In this document: one piece after another, positions 1-9,240 of the stretch
Numbering within the stretch: position 1 is the first letter of the stretch
Layout: each line of letters starts with the position of its first letter
Origin: Phycisphaerales bacterium
GTDB lineage: Bacteria > Planctomycetota > Phycisphaerae > Sedimentisphaerales > UBA12454
DNA length: 64,000 nucleotides
Assembly: GCA_003142595.1 (NCBI GenBank)
Contig: PLMU01000009.1
Coordinates: 17,664-81,663 of the forward strand
Direction of reading: 5' to 3'
Program-made: the position numbers and the translations under genes
Notes under the pieces: model-generated
Told to the model about the DNA's origin: nothing
Databases searched by the model: none
Seen by the model: the letters and a program-made list of their open reading frames with translations, nothing else

Positions 1-40
1 AGACTGTTAATTGATAATCCTATAATTGACAGGTAAAAAA

Positions 41-1438
41 ATGGCTAAGTCCACAAAGCCCAAAAAAACAGATGAAATTGTAATTGATAAAACGCCTAAA
101 GACCCGTTTCTGACGGAGTTGGCGAGGCTTGCCAAGCAGAACAATAAAATAGACCCTGAGCTTTTTGAAAAGTTCAGCGTCAAGCGCGGTCTGCGCAACT
201 CCGACGGCACAGGCGTTCTTGTCGGCCTGACGGAAATCGGCGACGTCCACGGCTATATCATGAGCGAAAAAGAAAAAGTCGCGGTCGAAGGCAGACTGAG
301 ATATCGCGGCATAGAAATAGAAGATATCGTCGGCGGATTCCAAAAGGAAAAAAGGCCGGGCTACGAAGAAACAGCTTACCTGCTGATGTTCGGCGAAATG
401 CCGAAGAAAAAAGAGCTGACGAAGTTCTGCCATCTTCTGGGCAGGAAGAGAATGCTGCCGGAAGGTTTTACGGAAAATATGACGCTCAAGGCTCCCAGCA
501 GCAACGTGATGAATAAGCTGGCGCGGAGCGTTTTGGCTTATTATTCCTACGACAAAGACCCGGAAGGACGGTCGCTGAAAAATATAGTTCGCCAGTGCAT
601 CGGACTGATTGCGAAATTTCCGGTGTTCGCGGCTTACGGCTATCAGGCGAAGGTTCACTACTACGACGGCGAAAGCCTTTATATCCATACGCCTGACGAG
701 AAACTTTCTACTGCTGAAAATTTTCTGATGCTCACAAGGCCGGATAAAAAATATACCAAAACCGAGGCGGAACTTCTCGATTTGTGTCTTGTTCTGCACG
801 CTGAGCACGGCGGAGGCAACAACTCAACCTTTGTCGCACACGTAGTTACCTCGTCAGATACCGATGTTTATTCGTCTATCGCAGGCGCTATAGGCTCGCT
901 GAAGGGTTATAAGCACGGCGGAGCGAATATACAGGTTGTTCAGATGATGGAAGACATCAAAAAGAACGTCAAAAAATATGATAACGAGGGTGAAGTAGCT
1001 GATTATCTGGCGAAGATTATTAAAAAAGAGGCGTTCGACGGAACAGGCCTGATTTACGGTATGGGTCACGCGGTCTATACGATATCCGACCCGAGAGCGG
1101 CACTGCTCAGAGGACAGGCGGCAAGACTGGCGAAAGAAAAAGACCTCGAATGGGAATATGACCTTTACGCGCTGGTTGAAAGACTTGCGCCTGAAGTTTT
1201 CAAAAAGGTGAAACAATCCGACAAATCGTTTTGTTCAAATGTGGATTTATATTCCGGATTTGTTTACAGGATGCTCGGAATACCTGCCGACCTTTACACG
1301 CCGCTGTTTGCGATATCGCGAGTGGCCGGCTGGTGCGCTCATATCATCGAAGAAAACGTCAGCGGCGGACGCATCATCAGACCTGCATATAAAAATGTCG
1401 CTGAAGTTCGGGAATATATTCCGCTAAACAAAAGGTAA
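41..1438 (+). CDS. gltA: Citrate synthase
   Basis: Condenses oxaloacetate and acetyl-CoA to citrate in the cytoplasm. The family active-site blocks are all visible: HAEHGGG, then HGGAN, then GMGHAVY followed by DPRA in the C-terminal third. At about 465 residues with a charged N-terminal extension it is longer than the common 370-430 residue enzymes, as in the long citrate-synthase branch. ATG at 41 is chosen over an in-frame TTG at 26 because AGG lies 8 bases upstream. It stands alone; the next gene is convergent, 9 bp away. The enzyme class is sure; whether it is a true citrate synthase or a methylcitrate synthase cannot be told from the sequence. Confidence 0.95.
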   Translation: MAKSTKPKKTDEIVIDKTPKDPFLTELARLAKQNNKIDPELFEKFSVKRGLRNSDGTGVLVGLTEIGDVHGYIMSEKEKVAVEGRLRYRGIEIEDIVGGFQKEKRPGYEETAYLLMFGEMPKKKELTKFCHLLGRKRMLPEGFTENMTLKAPSSNVMNKLARSVLAYYSYDKDPEGRSLKNIVRQCIGLIAKFPVFAAYGYQAKVHYYDGESLYIHTPDEKLSTAENFLMLTRPDKKYTKTEAELLDLCLVLHAEHGGGNNSTFVAHVVTSSDTDVYSSIAGAIGSLKGYKHGGANIQVVQMMEDIKKNVKKYDNEGEVADYLAKIIKKEAFDGTGLIYGMGHAVYTISDPRAALLRGQAARLAKEKDLEWEYDLYALVERLAPEVFKKVKQSDKSFCSNVDLYSGFVYRMLGIPADLYTPLFAISRVAGWCAHIIEENVSGGRIIRPAYKNVAEVREYIPLNKR

Positions 1439-1447
1439 ATTGAAACC

Positions 1448-3136
1448 TTATTGGGCATTACTATCAGAGGGTTTCTTTGGATATAAAGCGATTACAAAAC
1501 CGTCGTCAAATTTTTCTATTACTTTCATATTACAAAATTCCTGAAGCTGTGGAATGTTATAAATATATTTACGAATGTTATTAAAAAACCATATCAGGTA
1601 AACATCTTCTTTGGACTCAAGAACAGAATTGAATTCGGCCAGTTGTGTACTATCGCCGCGAAAGGGGCTTTGGTCCAAATTCTTGAAATAATTAAGTTTA
1701 GTCGGAACCATGTAAGCGTTGATATCCGTCAGAAGAGAAATAATACGCGGCTCATCAGAGTATATTCGGCCTTTAGGCCGGTTTGCTTTGAGCCAGGCGA
1801 TTGTTTTGGAATTTTTCCAGGAAGTATTTGCGAAGCCAAACCCCTCGTTGAATGATTGCTTGCATATTGTTACGGTATAATCGAAACCGGGTTCAAACCA
1901 TAAACCTGTGCCGATTCCGGCCAGAAAGCCATATATAAGAATTCTTTGGCCGGGATGGTTTCCTGTCTGAGAAAATTTAAAGTCCGTTTGGGACAATTTT
2001 GTAAGAAAAACGCCCAGACAGATTACAATTGCAGGATATACAGGGGATAATAGTCTGTCGCATAGTGAATCCATACCGATTTTTGTTACGATATAAATCA
2101 TTGCTGCCAGATAAATGAAAATGAATAAAGAAGCTGTAATCAATAACCAGTCAAATTCTTTCGACTTTATTATTTTATAAGCAATGAAAACAAAAATCGC
2201 CAAAATAAATACACATAATATAATAAAAGACAGCCATCCGAATACAGAATTTTGGGGCTGTAAAGGAGTGAACCATGCTCCAATAACGTTACCCATTAAT
2301 GGGACATTTTCACTAAATTTTATCTTGGCGGCAGGTCGACCACCGGTTAAAGTTCCAGTTAAAATATGATTCCTTAGAATCCATATTCCAGGGAGAAGTA
2401 CAGAAACAATACTCCAAAAAATTGTGAAAATAAATTTTTTGCGAAAATGTTTTATGCCGCAAAAAAGTACAATAGCGCCAAGGGGCAAAAACACGACTCC
2501 GATATAACGAGTCAGGCAAATAGCAGATGTAACGACAGCCAATAACAGCGTTGATTTGAATGTCGGTTTGTTAATTACATCCGTCACAAGGAGCAGGAAA
2601 GCTATTATGAAGAATATAAATAAAGGCTCGCTCCACGCGTAGCTGCAGGCCATAACCAGCGGTTCTGAAAGCAGTGCGGCAAGTGAGCATATTATGGAAA
2701 TGATCAGTGAGCCGGAATACTTTAACATCAATAATCCGGATAGAAAAATAATAAAACCGAATGATATGTTGCTAATCAGCCGTACGGCCAGAAAGTCATC
2801 GATCCGGCACAATTTGAAACAGGCAATAAATATTGGATATAACGGAGGCCACGCTAAAAGAGATGAACCATCCTGTTTCGAGAATGAATGATTTTCCAGC
2901 AGGTTGCGTGCCCAGGAAATATAATCGACCGAATCACCGGAAAGGCCTACACCGTAATTGCTGGTGCACCAAAATAACAACACAAAACCTATAATCCCTA
3001 TCAGCAAAGGACCGAGAAATAATAATCGCCGGGGTTTTTGAAGCAGGCCGGTTTCCTGTATTTTAAAAGTTTTGTCGGGAATCTGTTCTTGTTGTATGTT
3101 TTTTTCCATTCGCTCATCTTTTTGAATAGGTATCAT
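1448..3136 (-). CDS. Multi-spanning membrane protein, GT-C glycosyltransferase-like
   Basis: About 560 residues with a hydrophilic N-terminus of roughly 35 residues, then about ten hydrophobic segments and a soluble C-terminal domain of about 130 residues. The first periplasmic loop reads SGDSVDYISWARNL, an acidic loop after the first membrane span as in GT-C (PMT/ArnT-like) enzymes that take sugar from polyprenyl phosphate. Further on there is a WPPLYP stretch, also typical of that fold. The ATG at 3136 overlaps the trxB stop (TGATG) and follows GGAGA by 6 bases; another ATG at 3109 is possible. It is the last gene of the arsC-trxB operon by position. The sugar and acceptor are unknown. Confidence 0.6.
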   Translation of the reverse strand: MIPIQKDERMEKNIQQEQIPDKTFKIQETGLLQKPRRLLFLGPLLIGIIGFVLLFWCTSNYGVGLSGDSVDYISWARNLLENHSFSKQDGSSLLAWPPLYPIFIACFKLCRIDDFLAVRLISNISFGFIIFLSGLLMLKYSGSLIISIICSLAALLSEPLVMACSYAWSEPLFIFFIIAFLLLVTDVINKPTFKSTLLLAVVTSAICLTRYIGVVFLPLGAIVLFCGIKHFRKKFIFTIFWSIVSVLLPGIWILRNHILTGTLTGGRPAAKIKFSENVPLMGNVIGAWFTPLQPQNSVFGWLSFIILCVFILAIFVFIAYKIIKSKEFDWLLITASLFIFIYLAAMIYIVTKIGMDSLCDRLLSPVYPAIVICLGVFLTKLSQTDFKFSQTGNHPGQRILIYGFLAGIGTGLWFEPGFDYTVTICKQSFNEGFGFANTSWKNSKTIAWLKANRPKGRIYSDEPRIISLLTDINAYMVPTKLNYFKNLDQSPFRGDSTQLAEFNSVLESKEDVYLIWFFNNIRKYIYNIPQLQEFCNMKVIEKFDDGFVIALYPKKPSDSNAQ

Positions 3137-4134
3137 CACCATTCTCCGGGCATAAGAGCGTCTGAAATTGGCTGATTCCACCAGGCCGAGTCTCTAAGAT
3201 ACTGTTTTGTCATCATCGCAGCGTTTACGCCGTCGCCGACGGCTGTTGCAAGCTGCATCGCGGCGCCAATTCGGCAGTCGCCTGCGACAAAAACGCCGGG
3301 CACTTTAGTCCGCAAAAAGCCGACATCGCATTTGACAAAGCCGGCATCGGTTAAATCGAGAAAACCTTTAAGAAATGCTGTATGAGGCACCGTTCCGACA
3401 AAGATAAAAACGCCGTCGCAGGGCAGGATTTCCTCGTTGTTTGTTTTTGTATTTTTTACTTTGACCCTTTCAACCTTTTTATCACCTTCAATTGCGGTAA
3501 CGATAGTATCGAGTTTCAGTTTAATATTGCTATTGGGACTGTTTACCTTCTGCATAAACTCTTCAGCGAGGACTTTTGTCGCTCTAAATTCCTGCCGCCT
3601 GTGAACAAGGGTCAAATCTGCAGCGAATTTTGCCACGTGGAGTGATTCTTCAACAGCGGTATTTCCGCCTCCGACAGTAACGACTTTTTTGCCTTTAAAG
3701 AAAGGCGCATCGCAGATTCCGCAATAGCTGACTCCCGCGCCGGCATTTCTAAACTCAGTTTCGCCGGGGACGCCGAGTTTGCGATAGTCGCTTCCGCAGG
3801 CAATAATGACAGAGCGGGCGATAAAGATTTTTTTGTCGCAGGTTATCCGGATTTTGCCGTCGCCGAGCCTTTGCATATTTTTTACTTCAGAGCCCATTTC
3901 AAATTCCGCGCCGAAACTTTTAGCCTGATTGGACATTTTTTCAACCAGGTCAGCGCCTGAAACGACTTGAAAACCCGGGTAGTTTTCAATGCGGTCAGTG
4001 TTCATTATTTGTCCGCCGGGGTAAAATTTATCAATAACCAGGGTTTTGAGCCTGTCTCTTGAGTTGTAAAGCGCCGCCGCCAGTCCTGCCGGACCTGCTC
4101 CGATGATTATGCTGTCGTAAATGGTGTCAGCCAT
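3136..4134 (-). CDS. trxB: Thioredoxin reductase
   Basis: FAD flavoprotein that passes electrons from NADPH to thioredoxin. From the N-terminus: FAD Rossmann motif GAGPAG (residues 12-17), the redox-active CGIC pair followed by DAPFF near residue 138, NADPH-binding GGGNTAVEES near 155, and the C-terminal FAD block VFVAGDCR. The usual dithiol is CATC or CAVC; CGIC is less common but keeps both cysteines. Length (about 332) is typical of low-molecular-weight bacterial TrxR. ATG at 4134 is chosen for the AGGAAA site six bases upstream. It lies two genes downstream of a thioredoxin-coupled ArsC, which needs exactly this reducing system. Confidence 0.95.
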   Translation of the reverse strand: MADTIYDSIIIGAGPAGLAAALYNSRDRLKTLVIDKFYPGGQIMNTDRIENYPGFQVVSGADLVEKMSNQAKSFGAEFEMGSEVKNMQRLGDGKIRITCDKKIFIARSVIIACGSDYRKLGVPGETEFRNAGAGVSYCGICDAPFFKGKKVVTVGGGNTAVEESLHVAKFAADLTLVHRRQEFRATKVLAEEFMQKVNSPNSNIKLKLDTIVTAIEGDKKVERVKVKNTKTNNEEILPCDGVFIFVGTVPHTAFLKGFLDLTDAGFVKCDVGFLRTKVPGVFVAGDCRIGAAMQLATAVGDGVNAAMMTKQYLRDSAWWNQPISDALMPGEW

Positions 4135-4145
4135 TGGATTTCCTT

Positions 4146-5483
4146 TCATTCCGCCTTGCCGCTTTGCTTCTTTACATCCTTTTTAAGCCGATATTGTTCC
4201 ATCTGCTGAATTTTGTCAAGCCACTGAGGAAAATCAGCGATGATATCCGCTCTTGAAGTCCTTTCAATTCTGTAAGACAGGCCGCTCTGGACGTCGGCAG
4301 AGAGCAGTTTGCTTTCGCCGAAGTACATTTTTTGAGTGGTAGGGGTTGTCGTAAAAAGCTCTACATTTGCGGCGGATTCGGCGGGCAGGACGGAAGTTTC
4401 TGGCGAATTAATCCTGGAAAGAATGACCGGAGCTATTTTGCCTTCAGAAATAACCACATCGAACATAACCGAATCAAAATTACTTTTGAGAAACGCTTCA
4501 ACGGCCAAATCAAAGAATGGTTCCGGCAGCATAGAGCCGGTAAAGCCTAATTTTTCAGCAATGTTCTGCTTCTGGATGGTCAGCATCTGGTCGTTGAGCT
4601 GGATATGTATGGGGACTTCGCGATTTGTCCGCAGGTCGCCCTGTTTTACTATCCAGTCGAATTTACTCAGCGAAATGTTCGAGTAAAAAATCGACTGCTC
4701 GGTAAAGACATTAAATCCGGAACTAAGAAACAATAAACCGGCAGCGGAAATTACTGAATTTTCATTCGCGTCCGTGAAATGTCCGATTGAGTCTGTGGTA
4801 AAGCCGATGGATGTGCCGCGGGTGTCTTTCAGGCGGTAGTAATTTTGAGATGTGCCTTGCGGCAGAAGGGTGCCAAGCGAGGTTTTGAAGGTTTTTAAAA
4901 ACTCGGCGCCTTTTACAACAGGATTGTCCGGATTGTATTTAACCGAAGCGAGCAGATTCCTGAAGATTTTTTCAGCCAAATCGACGCCTCTGCCGCTCTG
5001 GCCTACTCCAAGCATAAGGATTCTTCCGTCCGGCAGGACGGTAGTGCCGTAGAAAGCAGTGATTTTTTCCGAAACTATTTTTGCGTAATCAAAATTATAA
5101 TCGCCGAATTTTTCTGACGCGGAAGATTCGATGCGACCCTTAATAGATTCTGCCTCGGCCTGAAGCCTTTCTGGAACCGTTTTTGTCGCAGGAAGCAGAG
5201 AATAATGCCACTGCATCGTAATAACCGAATCGCCGCTTATCTGCATCAGGCAGGAGAATGTGAATTCATTGTTTTCATATTTGAAGCCGTTTGAAAGACG
5301 TTTCCAACTGTCGCCGAATGGAACTGAAACCTCAAGGCCCGTGCCTTTGAGCGCAAGCGGCTGGGAAAGCTCAAGCTTTGACCCATAAGAGATGATAAAC
5401 TTTGCCAAAACAAAGCCGAGCAGCAGCAAAACTAAAAATGCAACTTTGTCGAGCCCTAACCGTCTGAGTTTTTCTTGGTCCAT
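4146..5483 (-). CDS. Membrane-anchored protein of unknown function
   Basis: About 445 residues. One N-terminal membrane anchor (residues about 11-31, rich in V, L and F) follows a charged start (MDQEKLRRLGLDK), so the bulk should lie outside the cytoplasmic membrane. The rest is soluble, beta-rich-looking and without cysteine motifs. I do not recognise a family. ATG at 5483 is used because it sits just downstream of the arsC stop (5485) with GTGAG in front. Its place between arsC and trxB suggests cotranscription, but nothing in the protein points to arsenic. The C-terminus is lysine-rich. Confidence 0.6.
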   Translation of the reverse strand: MDQEKLRRLGLDKVAFLVLLLLGFVLAKFIISYGSKLELSQPLALKGTGLEVSVPFGDSWKRLSNGFKYENNEFTFSCLMQISGDSVITMQWHYSLLPATKTVPERLQAEAESIKGRIESSASEKFGDYNFDYAKIVSEKITAFYGTTVLPDGRILMLGVGQSGRGVDLAEKIFRNLLASVKYNPDNPVVKGAEFLKTFKTSLGTLLPQGTSQNYYRLKDTRGTSIGFTTDSIGHFTDANENSVISAAGLLFLSSGFNVFTEQSIFYSNISLSKFDWIVKQGDLRTNREVPIHIQLNDQMLTIQKQNIAEKLGFTGSMLPEPFFDLAVEAFLKSNFDSVMFDVVISEGKIAPVILSRINSPETSVLPAESAANVELFTTTPTTQKMYFGESKLLSADVQSGLSYRIERTSRADIIADFPQWLDKIQQMEQYRLKKDVKKQSGKAE

Positions 5484-5484
5484 A

Positions 5485-5937
5485 TTATTTCTCACTATGA
5501 TTTTTGTTTTTTTCAAGACTTTCCGGCAGGCCAAGAACAAAATCCCTGATTTCATCCCGCACTTTGCGAAAAGCGTTCATTACGGTTTCATCAGAACCTG
5601 TTAAAAAAGACGGGTCTGAAAAAGGTTTGTGTATCATCTTTGTTTTGCCGGGATACACAGGGCAAATTTCCTTTGCATTATCGCAAAGAGTAATCACATA
5701 GTCAAAGTCGATATTCAGCAGGTCATCGACGTGCTTGGGGTACTGACCGGAGACATCAACGCCGGCCTCGATCATTACCTGTATGGCTCTTAAGTTTACC
5801 GCGACAGGATAGACGCCGGCGGAAAAAGGCTCAATACAATCGCTTTTCAGTTTCCTTGCCCAGCCCTCGGCCATCTGGCTGCGGCAGGAATTGCCGGTGC
5901 ATAAAAACAATATCTTTAATTTGTCTTTTTCAGTCAT
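5485..5937 (-). CDS. arsC: Arsenate reductase, thioredoxin-coupled type
   Basis: Low-molecular-weight tyrosine-phosphatase-fold enzyme that reduces arsenate to arsenite. The P-loop CTGNSCRS covers residues 13-20, with Cys13 as nucleophile. The two resolving cysteines are Cys85 and Cys92 in LCDNAKEIC, the spacing seen in the Bacillus/Staphylococcus thioredoxin-linked ArsC class. At 150 residues it is slightly longer than the usual 130-140. The first gene of a minus-strand operon that also holds trxB, it fits thioredoxin coupling. No arsenite pump (ArsB/Acr3) or ArsR repressor is next to it, so export must be encoded elsewhere if the gene serves arsenic resistance. Confidence 0.9.
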   Translation of the reverse strand: MTEKDKLKILFLCTGNSCRSQMAEGWARKLKSDCIEPFSAGVYPVAVNLRAIQVMIEAGVDVSGQYPKHVDDLLNIDFDYVITLCDNAKEICPVYPGKTKMIHKPFSDPSFLTGSDETVMNAFRKVRDEIRDFVLGLPESLEKNKNHSEK

Positions 5938-5946
5938 AATCGTCAG

Positions 5947-7173
5947 CTATTCTAATTGTTTTAAGACGGATTTTCCAGCGAGAAAACCGCTTGAAAACGC
6001 AAATTGAAGATTATATCCGCCGCAGGGGCCATCAACATTTATAACCTCGCCGGCAAAAAACAACCCTTTACACAGTTTTGACTGCATAGTTTTGCTGTCG
6101 ATCTCGGAAATATCAACGCCGCCCCTGGTTACAGTTGCCTTTTCAATCGGCTCGGCTGAAATAATAGTAAGGGGAAGATTTTTGAATTTTTCAATAAGCG
6201 TTTTACGCATTTGTTTACTCATTTGACCGGCGGCAGTATCCGGTATTTTATTTTCATCGCATAATGTTTGTATCAGAGCCTTAGGCAGAAATTGAGAAAG
6301 TAATGAAATAATATTACGCTTTGGATTTTTGCCGATTAAATCGGCGACCATTTTGTCTAACTGGTTAAAAGCGGGGAGTAAATCGATATGTATTTTTAAA
6401 TTATTATATGAAAGCCCCGCGATTTCTCTGCTCAAGTCAAAGACGGCAGGGCCGCCGATTCCTTTGTGAGTGAAAATTAACGGGCCGGCATAAGAAAATT
6501 TTTTGTTATCAATTTTACAGGATATCAAAACGTTCCCGATTCCAACACCGGCAAGGTCGCGGCAGAATTTTTCCGCGGCAACCAGCGGCACAACCGAAGC
6601 AACAGGCTTTATGATTTTGTGGCCGAGTATTTGGGCAAATTTGTAGCCGTCGCCCGTTGAGCCTGTCTGCGGCCAGCTTAGGCCTCCCGTGGCGATAATT
6701 ACCGATTTTGCCGAAATGTCTAATTTTTCTGAAAGAACTTCAAAACCCTCATCGCGTTTTTCTATGGATTTTACTTTTTTGCCGTAAAGTATTTTGACGT
6801 TTAGTTTTTCCAACTCTTCAAGAAGTATCTGCTGGACGTCGCTTGCACGCTGAGTTTTTGGAAAGACGCAGCCATCTTCTTCCACAACAGTATCGAGACC
6901 ACGCTGAGCAAAAAAATCGCGTAACTTTTGCGGCGATAATTCATAAATGCAATGGCGGACAAACCTGTCGAAGGGTTTATACGCTCTTATAATCTCATCA
7001 GGCTTTCCGGTATGCGTCAGGTTGCACCTGCTGCCGCCTGTGAGCAGAAGTTTTCTGCCTGCGGTGGTGTTTGACTCAAAGATGACTATTTTCTTTGAGC
7101 CTTCACAAGCCGCGATAGCAGCGGTCATTCCGGCAGGGCCGGCGCCAATTATACATAAATCTGTTTCAGTCAT
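5947..7173 (-). CDS. BaiN/YhiN (HI0933) family FAD-dependent oxidoreductase
   Basis: Flavoprotein of about 408 residues, the normal size for the HI0933 family. It opens with ETDLCIIGAGPAGMTAA (FAD dinucleotide fold), then AGRKLLLTGGSRCNLTH, the family signature. It closes with TRGGVDISEID and GPCGGYNLQFAFSSG, the C-terminal FAD block. Members are predicted NAD(P)H-dependent reductases with few known substrates. An in-frame upstream start at 7260 would run into the divergent MATE gene, so the ATG at 7173, immediately before the flavin fold, is preferred. The gap to the divergent gene (about 50 bp) must hold promoters for both. Confidence 0.85.
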   Translation of the reverse strand: MTETDLCIIGAGPAGMTAAIAACEGSKKIVIFESNTTAGRKLLLTGGSRCNLTHTGKPDEIIRAYKPFDRFVRHCIYELSPQKLRDFFAQRGLDTVVEEDGCVFPKTQRASDVQQILLEELEKLNVKILYGKKVKSIEKRDEGFEVLSEKLDISAKSVIIATGGLSWPQTGSTGDGYKFAQILGHKIIKPVASVVPLVAAEKFCRDLAGVGIGNVLISCKIDNKKFSYAGPLIFTHKGIGGPAVFDLSREIAGLSYNNLKIHIDLLPAFNQLDKMVADLIGKNPKRNIISLLSQFLPKALIQTLCDENKIPDTAAGQMSKQMRKTLIEKFKNLPLTIISAEPIEKATVTRGGVDISEIDSKTMQSKLCKGLFFAGEVINVDGPCGGYNLQFAFSSGFLAGKSVLKQLE

Positions 7174-7224
7174 AATTACTTTGAAAAAAATAGAACTTGA
7201 GTTTAACATAACCGGCTCAAAACA

Positions 7225-8667
7225 ATGAATGAAAATTCTGAAAAAATTGTGATAAACCAAGGCGGGCCAGGGCAGGTCTTAAAGATTGCTTTTCCGCTGA
7301 TTTTAAGCTCATCGGCGTTTACGCTGCAGATGTTTGTCGATAGAGTTTTCCTGATGTGGTACGACCGGGACGCGATGAGCGCGGCGATGATGGGCGGAAT
7401 ACTGAATTTTGTTTTTTTCAGCTTCTTTATGGGAACCGCTTCTTACGCTAATACCTTTGTTTCGCAGTATAACGGCGCAAATTTGAAAAAAAGGATAGGG
7501 CCGGCGGTCTGGCAAAGCCTGTATTTCTCGATTATTGCAGGTTTTCTTATGGCCGCGATTACATTATTCGATAAAAAAATTATGACTCTTATCGGCCATC
7601 CGCCATTAATCGCCGGTTATGAATTAATATATTTCAGGATTTTGAATTTAGGAGCAATAACCGGCCTTATCGGCTCCTCGCTTTCCAGTTTTTTAACCGG
7701 CAGAGGCAAAACGTGGACTGTTTGCTGGGTCAATATCGCGGCGACTGTTGCAAATATTGTTCTGGATTACGTAATGATTTTTGGAAAGTTTGGTTTTCCC
7801 CGCTGGGGAATCGGCGGGGCGGCAATCGCAACGGTAATCTCCGGCGCCGTCAGCAGCATAATATATTTTATAATATTTCTTTCGCAGGAGAACCGGCGAA
7901 GTTTCGGCTCTGCAATTTATAAAGTTGATTTTGAACTGTTCGGCAGATTAATGAAATACGGCGTGCCGAGCGGCGTGCAGTTTATGCTCGATATTCTGGG
8001 CTTTTCATTGTTCATCGCGTTTGTCGGCAGAATCAATCCTGTCGCTTTTGCCGCGACGTCGATGGCGTTTCAGATTAACTCGCTTGCGTTTATGCCGATG
8101 ATAGGTTTCGGTATCGCCACCAGCGTTCTTGTCGGCAACGCTATCGGAGCTAATAAACCGCACATCGCGCAGAAAAGCACCTTTTCGGCATCTTATATTA
8201 CATTCGGCTATATGATAGTTATAGCTATCGGCTACATTGTAGTGCCGAATTTGTTTATGCTGCCTTTTGAATTGAGGGCATCTGCAGAACAAATCGCGGT
8301 GATTAAGCCGATGGTCAAAACGCTGCTGATATTTGTCGCGTTTTATAGTTTGTTCGATACGGGCAATATAATTTTTTCAGCGGCCCTGAAAGGCGCAGGC
8401 GATACGAGGTTTGTAATGTATGTTTCTCTTGTTCTTAATTGGCTGATTATGGTTATTCCAAGCTGGCTTGCTATAACATATCTAAAAGGCGACGCCAGGC
8501 TTTACGGCGCCTGGTTTGCGCTGACAGGTTATGTTTGCGCACTTGCGATATTATTTTTGCTTCGTTTTCTTACCGGCAAGTGGAAGACAATGCGTGTGAT
8601 AGAAAAAACTCCTGTCCTGCCCGGCATTATGCCGTCGGTGCCGACATTAGGAACTGAATCGACATAA
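7225..8667 (+). CDS. MATE family multidrug/toxin efflux transporter
   Basis: Integral membrane antiporter of 480 residues with two homologous six-helix halves, the NorM/DinF architecture. The N-half begins GGPGQVLKIAFPLILSSSAFTLQMFVDRVFLMWY, the usual start of a MATE protein, and the second half repeats the pattern with GVPSGVQFMLDILGF. Such pumps export cationic compounds using sodium or proton gradients. There is no clear Shine-Dalgarno sequence before the ATG. The gene is divergent from the flavoprotein and ends 5 bp before the mature 3' end of the RNase P RNA gene on the other strand. Substrate unknown. Confidence 0.9.
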   Translation: MNENSEKIVINQGGPGQVLKIAFPLILSSSAFTLQMFVDRVFLMWYDRDAMSAAMMGGILNFVFFSFFMGTASYANTFVSQYNGANLKKRIGPAVWQSLYFSIIAGFLMAAITLFDKKIMTLIGHPPLIAGYELIYFRILNLGAITGLIGSSLSSFLTGRGKTWTVCWVNIAATVANIVLDYVMIFGKFGFPRWGIGGAAIATVISGAVSSIIYFIIFLSQENRRSFGSAIYKVDFELFGRLMKYGVPSGVQFMLDILGFSLFIAFVGRINPVAFAATSMAFQINSLAFMPMIGFGIATSVLVGNAIGANKPHIAQKSTFSASYITFGYMIVIAIGYIVVPNLFMLPFELRASAEQIAVIKPMVKTLLIFVAFYSLFDTGNIIFSAALKGAGDTRFVMYVSLVLNWLIMVIPSWLAITYLKGDARLYGAWFALTGYVCALAILFLLRFLTGKWKTMRVIEKTPVLPGIMPSVPTLGTEST

Positions 8668-8672
8668 ATTTT

Positions 8673-9018
8673 TTTGTCCGGTGGGTCTATAAGCCGGGTT
8701 CTGTAATAAGCGACCATTTCTCTGGGATTGCCGTTGCCGACAACCTCAAGCGATCTACCCGCCGAGTTAACGCTCGGGCAGAGCATCTCGGCATACTTGA
8801 TCTTGCAGGCGGTGGGGTTTGCCGTGCCGGTTCTGTCGCCAGAACCGCGGTGCGCTCTTACCGCACCTTTTCACCATTGCCCGAAGGCTGTGTATTTTCT
8901 GTGGCACTTTCCCGCGGATTACTCCGGGTGGCTGTTAGCCATCACCGCGCCCTGTCCTGCCCGGACTTTCCTCTATATGGTTTCCCATACAGCGGCCGCC
9001 CGACCCGCCGGACAAAAA
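8673..9018 (-). ncRNA. rnpB: RNase P RNA (bacterial type A)
   Basis: Catalytic RNA that trims tRNA 5' ends. Read on the minus strand, the 5' region holds the conserved GAGGAAAGTCCGGGC block and the 3' region holds GCCGGGTT near the CCCAGAGAAATGG segment that forms the universal P4 core. The two ends pair over TGTCCGGCGGG (5', near 9006-9016) and CCCACCGGACA (3', near 8675-8685), giving helix P1 and fixing both ends to within a few bases. The internal ACAGAAA element is present. Its 3' end is only about 5 bp from the stop of the convergent MATE gene. Confidence 0.95.
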
Positions 9019-9061
9019 AATTATTAAATTTTAAATCACTGAAATCTATCTTATAGCGGAT

Positions 9062-9089
9062 ATTATATCAAAAACTGTATTTTATACAA
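9062..9089 (-). promoter_or_regulatory. Sigma70-like promoter for rnpB
   Basis: On the minus strand, TTGTAT (9089-9084) and TATAAT (9067-9062) are separated by 16 bp. The start would fall near 9055, about 38 bases before the mature RNase P RNA 5' end, implying a short 5' leader. The -10 match is perfect and the location is right; no other candidate is as good. Confidence 0.65.
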
Positions 9090-9126
9090 GTCTAGTAATA
9101 AAAAGGCGTTATTAACGGTTTAAAGC

Positions 9127-9155
9127 TTGATTTTTAGCCTGTTTTATGGTATAAT
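9127..9155 (+). promoter_or_regulatory. Sigma70-like promoter for the orphan terminase gene
   Basis: TTGATT (9127-9132), a 17-bp spacer, then TATAAT (9150-9155). Transcription would begin near 9162, giving an AT-rich leader of about 80 bases before the ATG at 9241. The terminase start has AAGGA seven bases upstream. An isolated phage gene with a consensus-like housekeeping promoter is unusual, because terminases normally sit inside a late operon. Confidence 0.6.
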
Positions 9156-9240
9156 ACCCGGGTAAAAATATGAAAATACTGTAAAAACGACTTTTTTCCA
9201 TTTCCAATTTTTTAACCCACAATTTTTTTAAGGATCCCCT

